NCBI GenBank assembly: GCA_015179025.1
Contig: WHUX01000025.1
Coordinates: forward strand, 62,001-126,000
Direction: 5' to 3'
Length of the DNA: 64,000 nt
DNA from: Terfezia claveryi
Taxonomy: Eukaryota; Ascomycota; Pezizomycetes; Pezizales; Pezizaceae
The position numbers were made by a program, and so were the translations under genes. The notes under the pieces were generated by a model that made no database searches, was not told the origin of the DNA, and saw only the letters and a program-made list of their open reading frames with translations. This document shows, piece by piece, positions 34,549-43,863 of the stretch; within the stretch, counting starts at the first letter, position 1, and every line of letters starts with the position of its first letter.

Positions 34549-34700
34549 CTTTCAGAGCTGGGGTATTGAGTATTATGTATTAAATTTGATATGCAGAAAG
34601 AAATTGAGGGTCAGTGGAGGGATTTTTTTGAGCACTCGACAGCTCTCCAGAGGCGACCAGGGTGCGTATCGCTGCTCGGTCCGGACAAAAACCAACGAAA

Positions 34701-34737
34701 TTTCGCGTTGCCTGAACGCGTTGTGCGCTTGGCGGGT
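34701..34737. promoter_or_regulatory. cluster of MBF/E2F-type sites upstream of MCM4
   Basis: TTTCGCG (34701-34707), ACGCGT (MluI cell-cycle box, 34716-34721) and GGCGGG (about 34731-34736) lie 150-190 bp before the MCM4 start codon. ACGCGT and TTTCGCG/GGCGGG are known targets of the fungal MBF complex and animal E2F, which drive G1/S transcription of MCM genes. The role here is inferred. Confidence 0.55.
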
Positions 34738-34964
34738 TAAATTGGTTTGTGGCGTACGCTGCGCTGCGTACAGTTTCTCATGGCACACGCATTTGCCGTA
34801 CTCAGGGTAACAGCTTACAGCTGGGCACAATACAACATGTTGGCTGGGTACGTATTTTTGAGAAGCAAGTAAAAGTTATTGCGTATAGTACACCATTAAC
34901 CACCCAAACACCAGCAGCCTAAGAAACAGCTTTTGATATATGCACAAAAACCCCATAACTAACG

Positions 34965-36743
34965 TCACGGCCGTATCTCCCACAGCCTCACCTTCCCCGC
35001 CTCGTTCCCCACACTCAACATCCCCCCCCTCGCCCACGCCACCGTCTCCACCTTCCCCAACGGTGTCGCACTCGTCGGCCAATTCGAAAAGACCGTACAC
35101 GACGGAATATGCACCAACCTCAACGCATCCTTCTTCACCCGACTCGCCATAGCCAGCACCTGCCCATCCGGTGAAAACTCCAAGCTCCCTATCCGAGTAA
35201 CAAGGTGGCCTAATACTTTAATCGGCTTCAACTGCTTTCCCACTTCAACCGTACCCTTCATGATCGGCGTCCTGTCGTAGATATTTACCACCCCAGAGTT
35301 TGAGCCCACGGCAATAAACCTATCCCCGCTTGCGCCACCACTAAGAGCGATTTTAGATGTATGCACCCCGCCCTCATCGAGCCACCTGGCTGAGATGGCT
35401 CGTGCGGTGAGATCGTATTCGAATAATTCACCGGCTTTATTCGCGATTGTTAGTCCGGTAGGACCGATATTATACCACACAAAATCGACTACTTGCCCAT
35501 CGACATGCGCAGTCGCAACCCACTGCGCCGTGCTAGCTGAGAGAATATGTACCTGCCCACCCGCGCCCAAAAGTGCAAGGTAGCTGCCACAGGGGCTGAG
35601 TTTGAAGTACTCTATACTCCTCACCCTCTTCCCATGCGCGAATACACGAGCAATACGCTCACAGGTTCCGGTTTCTAGGTCCCAGATATGATAGTATGGG
35701 CGTCGACCGGAGAAGAATACTCTGCGAGCGTCGGGGTGGAAGGCAGCAGTGGTGATGGGGACGGAAGGGATGTAGATGGACGAGACTGCGGGGTTGGTTT
35801 TGGCGTCGATGTGGTAGAGGCGGAGGGTGTGGTCGAATCCGGAGGTGAGGAGGATGGGGTACATGGGGTGGAAGGAGAGGGAAGTGGCTGCTGACTGGGC
35901 AGGAGACTTCAGATTGGCGTCGGGGAGACGGGTGATATCAAGATGCCCGGGTTTGAGCTTGGTAGCAGTAGTAGAGCGGGTGATGTAGCCGGAGGTGGAT
36001 TGGAGGAGGTCAGAGAGCGGAGCGGCGGAGGGGGGGGTGGTGTCTTGGTCATCTTCATCTTCGCCAATCTCGGAACCAGAGGCGTCGGAGTCGACTCTGC
36101 GACGTTTGGATTCTTGTTGCTGGGATTGTGGTTGCGCCCAGGCCGGGACGGGGTAGACCCGTTCAAATTGAGTCCGTAGCCGGCGGATGTAGTCCGCCCC
36201 TGAGACGACATCGTCTGTGAATGTCTCTCTGTACTTCTTCAACTTGCTCTGGCTCATAAGGCTCACCACTACTCTCTCATCGTCTGAATCCTCCCATGCC
36301 GGTTTTGGTTCCTCCTCCTCTTCCTCCCACACTCCCACTGCTTTCACCTCCGCCGAAAGGAGGTCTAAATCCCCTTCCATATCCCTCTCCCCTGCACCAG
36401 AAACTCCCGTATCAAAAAAGAATAACTCATCATCATGTACCGCATTCAGATCCTCATTACCCTTTATCCCGCCGTCATCATCCTCACCTTCACCACCTTC
36501 AACTCCAGTATATTCCCGCTCCCTCTCCTCCTCATCTTCATCTAACCCCACCCGCAAAGCCTCCTGGAAGCCAGTCAAATCTCCAAACACGAGCTTCTCA
36601 AGCTCCAGCTCCTCCCTGTCCTTGGGAGCCGGAGGTGGTGGGGGGCCTGTTTTTTTTGCAGCATCGGTTGTCAAAGAGAGAGCTTTGGCTGCGTCACTAA
36701 GAGTTTGCGAGGGGCCTTTGTTTGCTGATTTCCTTTTGCCCAT
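34965..36743 (-). CDS. UTP18: U3 snoRNP/SSU processome WD40 protein Utp18
   Basis: One exon, 592 residues. Utp18 belongs to the UTP-B subcomplex of the small-subunit processome and is needed for early 18S rRNA cleavages; in yeast it also docks the exosome helicase Mtr4. The N-terminal third is charged and acidic (many Glu/Asp, a Pro-rich patch near residue 35). The family signature WEDSDDERVVVSLMSQSKLK and DDVVSGADYIRRLRTQFERV (about 160-205) precedes a seven-repeat beta-propeller (for instance SLSFHPMYPILLTSGFDHTL, YHIWDLETGTCERI, LEFSPDGQVLAMASR) that ends RLWEIRP. The stop lies 417 bp upstream of MCM4 on the same strand. No frame problems. Confidence 0.93.
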   Translation of the reverse strand: MGKRKSANKGPSQTLSDAAKALSLTTDAAKKTGPPPPPAPKDREELELEKLVFGDLTGFQEALRVGLDEDEEEREREYTGVEGGEGEDDDGGIKGNEDLNAVHDDELFFFDTGVSGAGERDMEGDLDLLSAEVKAVGVWEEEEEEPKPAWEDSDDERVVVSLMSQSKLKKYRETFTDDVVSGADYIRRLRTQFERVYPVPAWAQPQSQQQESKRRRVDSDASGSEIGEDEDDQDTTPPSAAPLSDLLQSTSGYITRSTTATKLKPGHLDITRLPDANLKSPAQSAATSLSFHPMYPILLTSGFDHTLRLYHIDAKTNPAVSSIYIPSVPITTAAFHPDARRVFFSGRRPYYHIWDLETGTCERIARVFAHGKRVRSIEYFKLSPCGSYLALLGAGGQVHILSASTAQWVATAHVDGQVVDFVWYNIGPTGLTIANKAGELFEYDLTARAISARWLDEGGVHTSKIALSGGASGDRFIAVGSNSGVVNIYDRTPIMKGTVEVGKQLKPIKVLGHLVTRIGSLEFSPDGQVLAMASRVKKDALRLVHIPSCTVFSNWPTSATPLGKVETVAWARGGMLSVGNEAGKVRLWEIRP

Positions 36744-37268
36744 TTTTTAAAGCGAAAATTGCAAAAGCTATAAGATAGGCCGTATATGGGGACAGTAAGG
36801 TGTTGTTCGTGCTGGCTTTGAGGTACAGTAGAATATTGGGATTTTCGTTATTGATGCACTCAAATTTCTCTTTTTGCCAAGATTTCTGGTTTAGCGTGAT
36901 TTAATTGCTGCATAAATGAGTTCCTCATTCGTTCAGATTTGCTAATATCGCAGGTGGACGTAAACGTACTGTTCCAGTACCTGAATCATGTGTTTGTGTA
37001 TGTTAGGTGAGGTGTCCCACCACTATTGCATCGCTCTCTCACAGTCCGCTATGCTTCGCAACGCTCCCTTCAGGACGCTTCGGTACCTAACCCCTCTACG
37101 TTCCGCATCGCCTTCAGCTCACTCTACACTCCGTTCTAACCTTCAGTTAACATAGTATACGAGCTTAAGGTAGGTGGAAGTTAAAATTTATGTGTCGAGA
37201 TACTGATTGGTGACGAGCAGCAGAAGAAGAAGAAGCAAAAGCCTAAATGAAGTACGTCGTACTCGAAG
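36744..37268. promoter_or_regulatory. divergent region between UTP18 and the orphan gene
   Basis: 525 bp between two start codons pointing away from each other. Contains a CT/GC-rich block (about 37020-37150) unlike the AT-rich flanks; no named site identified. Confidence 0.4.
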
Positions 37269-37974
37269 ATGACCATTCGGGAAGCAGAACAGCGGCTACA
37301 GATTTGGATTGACGAGCTACAGGAGGTACCGGTTGACATGATATTGGCAAAGCCTAGTATTGAAAGGCTGGATATGAACGAGATGAAAGAGAAAGTCTAT
37401 CGGCCGATATTGGAGTATATCGACATGGAAGGATATCCTACGGAAGCCAGTATTGGTTACAAAGAAGCCAAAATTAGCGACTTGGTCCTCTATACCATTG
37501 GTCCTATTTTGTCAGATTTCAAGCGAAAGACGAGAAGGAAAATACGGTTGGAGCGTGAGAAAGAGATTATCTCCGTGGATGAGAAGACGGGAGGAATGGA
37601 GGAGTTCGTCGTGATGGATAGGATTCAGGTAGCGGAAGAGAAGTTTGTTCTTATAATTGAAGCCAAGAAGAGTGGTACTGGGGAGGCGATCAAGCAATGC
37701 TTATTGTCATTGAAAGATGCGTGGGATAATAATGGTAGGCGAGGTGTTTGGATTTGTTACTACAGGAAAGCAGTGGCAGATGATTCGATACGATGGTACC
37801 TCTTTTGTAGTGACCGAGGAGTTTACGACTTTGTTTAGGACCATGGAGCAGAAAAAAAAGAGGTGGATTGACAATCATTCGGATGTTGTGGATTGCTTGT
37901 ATTTCGCATTGGCTAATGGAAGGGTTGTTAAGGGAAAGGCCGTGGAAGTGCAAAAGGATGTAGTTGTCGCTTAG
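37269..37974 (+). pseudogene. orphan PD-(D/E)XK nuclease-like protein, one frameshift
   Basis: The first frame (37269 on) gives MTIREAEQRLQIWIDELQEV and later ISDLVLYTIGPI (Asp 71), FVLIIEAKKS (Glu 131, Lys 133) and IKQCLLSLKDAW (Gln 143). D...ExK...Q is the layout of PD-(D/E)XK nuclease folds. At about 37730-37740 the sense continues one frame over as GEVFGFVTTGKQWQMIRYDG, then EEFTTLFRTMEQKKKRW and VDCLYFALANGR to the stop at 37972. One base too many near GGTAGGCGAG explains it, so this is a recent pseudogene or a sequence error. A second, more decayed copy lies at 41085-41718 in inverted orientation. The nuclease call is a fold guess from motifs; activity and role are unknown. Confidence 0.7.
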
Positions 37975-38409
37975 ATGAATTGCGGCAGCGTTAGGAGTTT
38001 AGGTATGTGTTGGTGGCTTCATGTATTAGATTTTACTGTGTAAAGAATAGATTTCGTTTCAAGGCTGCAATAATACCTACATCTAACGATAAAAAGTAAG
38101 CTGAACTATCGTCAGAAGTTAAGCCAGATTGTAACTTGCATCCAGGCAATAATAATAGACAAGTACTGTAGCTTGTTGGTTTGATGCCAGCTGCCTTGAA
38201 ACGTATTTCCATTTGTTGATAACCGATAATTTATATCTATTTTGCTTAACCATTGAGAGTTTCAAACCAGCAAACCAACCATTTGGAATCTCAAACCCTC
38301 TTCAAAATCCTTTATACCTGCAATATTCACTCACTGTAATTGTCGTGGGCATATCAACTCACTAAATACCCACAACCTTTCCATCGTATGAACAACGTTA
38401 GCATCTCCT
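37975..38409. other. intergenic between convergent genes
   Basis: 3' sides of the orphan gene and the chitinase. No gene. Confidence 0.5.
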
Positions 38410-39937
38410 TTACAACTGAGTGTGTAAAGTGACATAGCTCGTCTCTATTAGACTCCTATTACCACTCCGGACATCGGCCGCCCCAGTCCAGAAGAATATA
38501 CCCCCGAGTCCCATCTCCTTGACGTAGTTCGCCTTCATCTTCACTGTATCCGGGTTATCATACGTGACGAACCCGCCGTCCCCACCCACTGAATAAGCTG
38601 CGCCCACAACCCGGTCCACAATTTCCGGACTTGCACCGGGCCTGGGCAAGTCCTTGTAGAGAAATACCCCATCCTCTCCGCCTGCGCCGCGGGGGTATTG
38701 CCCAATGTGATTGATTCCCAGGAACGAGCGTCCGTAAACTGGGATCCCCAGAAGGATTTTCTTCATTGGTACATGTTTTGATTGGAGATATGTTATTGTG
38801 CCATGACCAGAGTGGATTGCGTGGTCATTGTGGGGTACTTGGGGGGAGAAAAGCTGGGCTTGATGGCCCGATTGTGGTGTCCATGGCCCAGAGAAATCAT
38901 AGGCCATGATATTGATAAAATCGAGTAACTGCGAAGCAGCGAACAGGTCGATATTGCAGAGGGCCCATTCTCCAGCAGGTAGGGCAGAGGTGAGGATATA
39001 TTGAGGCGCAGGGAGATATTGTCTAAGATCTTGGAGGAGCTGGATGTAATGCTGGCCCTCGGTTGGGTTTGATGGGTGTTCCCAGTCGACTGTGCCATGT
39101 TATGAAATGTCAATTACCCTGTACTGAACACATGCGCACATTTGAATAAAGCAACATACTGTCAATCCCATCCAAGCCATATTGTACCACCAATTGCTTG
39201 GCAGTATATGCAAAGATTCCTCTTGATCTTGCATCCCTGGCTACCTGAGCAAAATGCTGGCTGCCCTTACCACCACCTCCAACTGATAAGATCACCTTCA
39301 AGTGCTTATGCTCTAATTTCAACTTCCCAAAGGCTTGGAGACAACCATGCGTCCCGTCCACCTCAATCTGTGTATCTGCCCACTCATCGCTAATCTTGAC
39401 CCCACAATAGCCGTCAGTTGCTGACGAGAACGGATATGGAAACTACTACAACATACATAGACCGTACCATCCTGTTCCACGTGCGCAAATGCATAAAACA
39501 CATGAGATATGCAAGCCAAGTTGAGCGAAGATGGAGGGCCTTGCTTGTACACTCCCCAGTTTGGATAATATGCTGCATTGACACTGTACTCCAGTCAGTC
39601 CACTCTCAGGTCTTACATTAACTAGAAAATCTTACAATACTCGCAATGGCTCTGGAAGCCTCTCCTCACCGATCCCGAATGGCCTCTGGAAAGCACCTAA
39701 ATCCCCTCCTGCGTTTGGCCGGCCCTGCCACGGAACTGGCGGTGGCGGTGGTCCTATGAGTCCTGGTCCATGCGGTCTGAAATATGCCATAGCTCCAGTG
39801 AGTAAGTACAGGGTACAGTAGAAGTATGGGAGGACAAGGCTTTGAGAGGATGTGCTGCGGAACCTAGTTGAAGCTCGAAACTCCTGAATTGAGTTTTTGA
39901 TATTGGCCTTGAAAGACCGAAGGCTGAACGCTGACAT
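38410..39937 (-). CDS. GH18 chitinase, probably membrane-anchored or secreted
   Basis: Exons: 39937-39636, 39583-39457, 39394-39160, 39089-38410; all introns GT-AG, phases fit, 447 residues. Glycoside hydrolase family 18 cleaves chitin by substrate-assisted catalysis. The active-site motif DGIDIDWE (residues 218-225, catalytic Glu 225) is formed exactly across the third intron. Other family landmarks: AAYYPNWGVYKQGP, VILSVGGGGKGSQHFAQVA, FINIMAYDFSGPW, ILLGIPVYGRSF and GLGGIFFWTGAADV. The first ~55 residues contain a hydrophobic stretch (LVLPYFYCTLYLLTGAMAYF, about 35-54) that may be a signal anchor. No chitin-binding or LysM domain is seen. Such genes serve wall remodelling or attack on other fungi; the sequence does not say which. 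Confidence 0.93.
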
Positions 39938-41084
39938 TATGATATATTTTTCAAGAAACCCGACTTGACCCTAGGAATAGAATGTTGTCAACTAAGACTG
40001 AAGCTATGTGTACAGGTACGAAGATAAGACAGATGACAGGCCAGTCACGAGCACCGACAGCCTCGCGTCCTAAAGGCACAATGCAGCCGTCTGTACTAAT
40101 TTCATGGCATTTCTGAGGTCTCGGAATATTATTCCCTGCAAATTGAGAGGTAAATATGGGGTTATATTTTCCTCTCTATCAGATATTTCACCTTTCCCCG
40201 AGGGATTCTTGATCTGAACATTGGTACCATAAGATCGGAAGAATGAACGTGCTTAGTTAACCATGGTGCTTACTTTGTGGAAACTCGATATAATAAATCA
40301 AGTTTCAATGTGATGCATGATCTGGCGTAACGTGGAAATTCGCCTCTCGATCGAAGATGTGCTAATCCTTGACTGATTTAGCCCCAGACAGTCAGTGACG
40401 TTTCCCTAGATGGACAGGCATGGCCTGGACTGATCAAAAGAAATTGTTCACGCAGTAAGCCGGAACAAGTAGCCCTCTTCTCGCTGCCTCGTACAGCATC
40501 TCAGGTGACACAAGGTATAAGTGAGATATAGGACAGAAAAAAACAGGAATACTGGGTTCTGTACTCCGTAAGTCACGAATAATAACGTGCGGTTGACTAT
40601 ATTCGGGCGGATAGCATGCCCAATTGGGCACTGCTTGATCAACAGTATAGCATTTGGGTATAAATTCTGCCCCGTTCAACACGCCAGAAACAAACAAAAC
40701 CAGCAAAATGGCACGGGAGCTTTCTTGCTATTTTAGACGAAATATACCTCCGCAGTACAGCATGTGAAATAGTAAGATCAAGAAAATGATAACACTTACA
40801 AGGCAGCAGCAGATTTCGCTAGCGCAGTGGGGTAAAAAGCTTAATACAGAGAAGCACTTGATTGGTGGTGATTCGATTTATTTTACGGTAGAGTTGCGGC
40901 CCCTAGTACTTAACCGCTATATTACATAACTCGAATGCATGAATGCATAGAAGAGAAAATCTCACAACTTTATGATTAAATTAAAAATAAAAATAAAGAA
41001 ATTAACTTACCAAATCCACCAACCATTTATTCATAAGCCTAGCTATATATTACTACCTAACCTCCTGGTACATATCCTTGGACA
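39938..41084. other. intergenic; no gene supported
   Basis: Chitinase promoter region on the left. A 90-codon minus-strand frame (40434-40706) starts with a hydrophobic stretch but has no known match, and the upstream sequence has no clear start context. From 40930 on the DNA is AT-rich. Confidence 0.45.
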
Positions 41085-41718
41085 ACCACGTCCTTCCTCC
41101 GCCTTCGTTACTCAATGCCATATTTATAACAATCCACACACCCGAATAGTGCTTCATCCACCTTTGTTCATTTTCCACATCGTTTCATATGATACGTCCA
41201 CATTTCTCTCTCTTATCAAACAATATATACCATCATAACTGAACATTCGCTAGCTTTCTCGTGTTGTCACAAACACCTTCACCATTATTATCTCTTGCCT
41301 AACACACACTATTTCATAGCCTTTCCACGCGATAATCTCTTCCGTTCTATGATAAACACAAACTTTTCTTCTGTTACTGAAATCAAATCAATTACAACAA
41401 ATTCCGCTGTACTCCTGTTTCACCATCTGAAGAGACATTCACTTTCTCACTGCGTAACTGTATAGTCCTGCGTCTAGTCATACTTCGAGTATCTCTGATG
41501 ATTGGGCTGATTGCCGCATAGATCAAATGACTAATATTGCCTTCTTTGAAATCCCGGATCCGCTTCTGTAGTTTCTCCTGTAATCTCAAGATATTGCACA
41601 ATCTGCCATAGACCGTTTTCTTCGTTCCTCATCTCCTTGAAACCAAAATGTGCACTGGTCTAGTCGTGACTGATCGTATTCTTAAACCGAGTCTCCATTC
41701 TGCTTCTGCCATAGTCAT
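41085..41718 (-). pseudogene. decayed second copy of the orphan PD-(D/E)XK-like gene
   Basis: Reading three frames in turn on the minus strand, segments match the 37269 gene in order: MTMAEAEWRL (41718), IVQYLEITGETTEA (near 41600), FKEGNISHLIYAAISPII (41545-41490), EKVNVSSDGETG, FVVIDLISVTEEKFVFIIER (with E-R-K in place of E-A-K), then VFVTTRES, FSYDG and HYSGVWIVINMALSN. At least three frame changes and several stops separate them. The sequence is AT-richer than the first copy. Orientation is inverted, so the two copies face each other with the chitinase between. Confidence 0.75.
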
Positions 41719-42399
41719 TAGAATAAGAGCTTTTCCACTTGCATTTTTCTCTTCTTATTCTGTTGTCACCCATTTCCTAGAAATTAATCTCTGCAACTAA
41801 TCCGCTACCCCCACAACTAAAATTAAACTTGAACCACCGATAAATAAGGTTAGAATGACTGGTTACTAGTGAGGAAGAGAGGGGATTAGCTGGACGGAAC
41901 ACAGTGACTGAAGGATAGCTGGACGATCTTGAGGACTCTCGAGTGGGTTAAAGCAGTGCAGTGCATCTTGTGATCTAGGATGGTCTAGGTCGGGGCGAGT
42001 GACCGACCCAGGAATACGGTTTCCCCACCCCCACTCTGAACCCTTGTAGCTTACTTTAGCTGTTTTTAATAGCGGGGAGTGGGTCTCGTGTTCTTGTTTC
42101 AGCATAAAACACGAAGCTGGGGTTGCGGACGATGTTGACGTAGCCAGAGACTGTAGGACTGATGCATCGACTTTGCATTTGGCTAATCTTCAAGGGCAAA
42201 CCGATCTCTCACACTAGTCTGGTTACACTCACACAGACTTACCCTGCCTATCTTTGGGCCCCAATCATCTCTGTACGATTGACGCAGTCTGATCACGGCA
42301 CAAGTCACAAGAGTCCACAGCGGCAGGTAACCTTCCGCAACGTACACGCTACGTCACGTGCCGGCGTACAAACCTCGATACTGTAGCTGCCCCGCGGCC
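41719..42399. other. intergenic; no gene recognised
   Basis: Contains one copy (42214-42228) of the scattered CTAGTCTGGTT motif. No coding signal. Confidence 0.45.
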
Positions 42400-42840
42400 G
42401 ACCAACAGCCCAATTTCGCTTTCAACAAGTTTCTGCAAAGGCGTCAGCTTCAATCCCAACCGCCTTCTTTGTACAGGGGGCCACTGTCCGCTAGACAAAA
42501 AGGGCGAGCAATGCGAGTTTTGCACGAGGCGGGGATATAAGATCTGTACAGGTTGTATTACATCATAGTGACTTGCCCCACCAAGCGCAATGTGCCTGAA
42601 TGCAATTTTTCTATTTAGAATGGCTATTGCTCGAGTGTCTTTAACTGCACATTGACCCCCGAGAGCAAGATTTCATTCCCCTCTGCCCTCACTATGAGAA
42701 AGGCTTTTGTCCCCTAGGCCCCAACTGCTCCAAGAAGCATGTGCGGAAGCAGATATGCAAATACTTCCTTTGTGGATTCTGCCCAAATGGAGCTAGACAG
42801 TGCAGAGAGGGAGGACATTCCAAAATGGTTCAAGGACATA
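42400..42840 (+). pseudogene. YTH1: pseudogene of mRNA 3'-end processing factor Yth1/CPSF30
   Basis: Yth1 is the CCCH zinc-finger subunit of the cleavage and polyadenylation factor that reads the AAUAAA signal. Pieces occur in family order across different frames: FAFNKFLQ (42414), GHCPLDKKGEQCEF (42479), NVPECNFSI then a stop, NGYCS (about 42592-42630), ESKI (about 42660) and a 47-residue open stretch [20 protein letters not shown] and onward to [20 protein letters not shown]. The finger C-x7-C-x5-C-x3-H is intact in this stretch, while the next has spacing x6 and x4 and is damaged. Several stops and frame changes rule out function; the true YTH1 must be elsewhere in the genome. Confidence 0.8.
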
Positions 42841-43808
42841 CTTCCACTGACGATGAAGCAGGCTTCATCATCCGTTTCCCTACCCCCTGATTCACCGCTG
42901 TGCCTCTTTACTCCAGTTCTGGTCGGTTGCCTTATGTACTGTACATGAGGACCTTGTCGGCTGCCTAACCCCCAGGTCTTACTTGCCACTTTCCCTCAAC
43001 CCCAGTTGCCTCACACCTGGAATCCAGTGCATCGCACATCTCCCAGCAGCTGACATCCCCGCCCCTTGCACCGTGAGCCACTACGCTAAATTCCTGTTCA
43101 CCTCAAGTTTAAACTATGGACTCCTACCCCTTGTACCCTACCCCAACTGCAATTTAGAACCCCCAAAGGACTCCTTGGTGCGTAACAGTCCCCGGTGCGT
43201 AACATTTAAGACTACCAGGTGGGGTAGACCACAAGTTGCTATCCAGAAGGCAAGTGCATGGGGCTCGAATGAAGCTTCCGATTTGTGTTGGTACCAGGGG
43301 GCTGGAGCCCAGCATGAAACTGGAACAACTCATGGCTAAGTGAAGGCACATATCGCAGCTGGCGGAGGCATTATTATTCACAACGAAGACACCAATGCCG
43401 CATGTGATACCTCAAGGACAAAAGGCAATCATGATACAGGATCAGACAGTACAGGGCTGTTGTTTCTTTTTTGACATTTCGGAACGTTCTGAACTTTGCC
43501 TACATGTCCAAACCGCTACCCACAGGACCAGGTTCTCCTCCCACCCCTTTTGGAGTCCGTGAGAGGAAACCTGTTTGACTACAACTTGTTGCAAGTTTGT
43601 GGGCCATCTACCACATATATGCCTCACAGAATCTTGCTTGAACCGTGTGGTGTGTCGGTATGACGAGTATTGAAGAACAGGGCTTTCAGAGTTAGCCACA
43701 ATTGGAAGAGCTCGTTTTGTTAATTGGCCTTTGAATTCTGAAGGTTCTGAATAAGTGTATTATTACCCTGAATAGTGAACTACCTGAGGATAAATATAGA
43801 GATAATGC

Positions 43809-43863
<55 letters not shown>

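Noticed and set aside
34234..36750. Large plus-strand frames opposite MCM4 and UTP18
   Set aside because: They mirror strong minus-strand genes with conserved domains and have low-complexity Ser/Pro content.
40434..40706. 90-codon minus-strand frame with a hydrophobic start
   Set aside because: No family, no splice or start context, and the region is otherwise non-coding.
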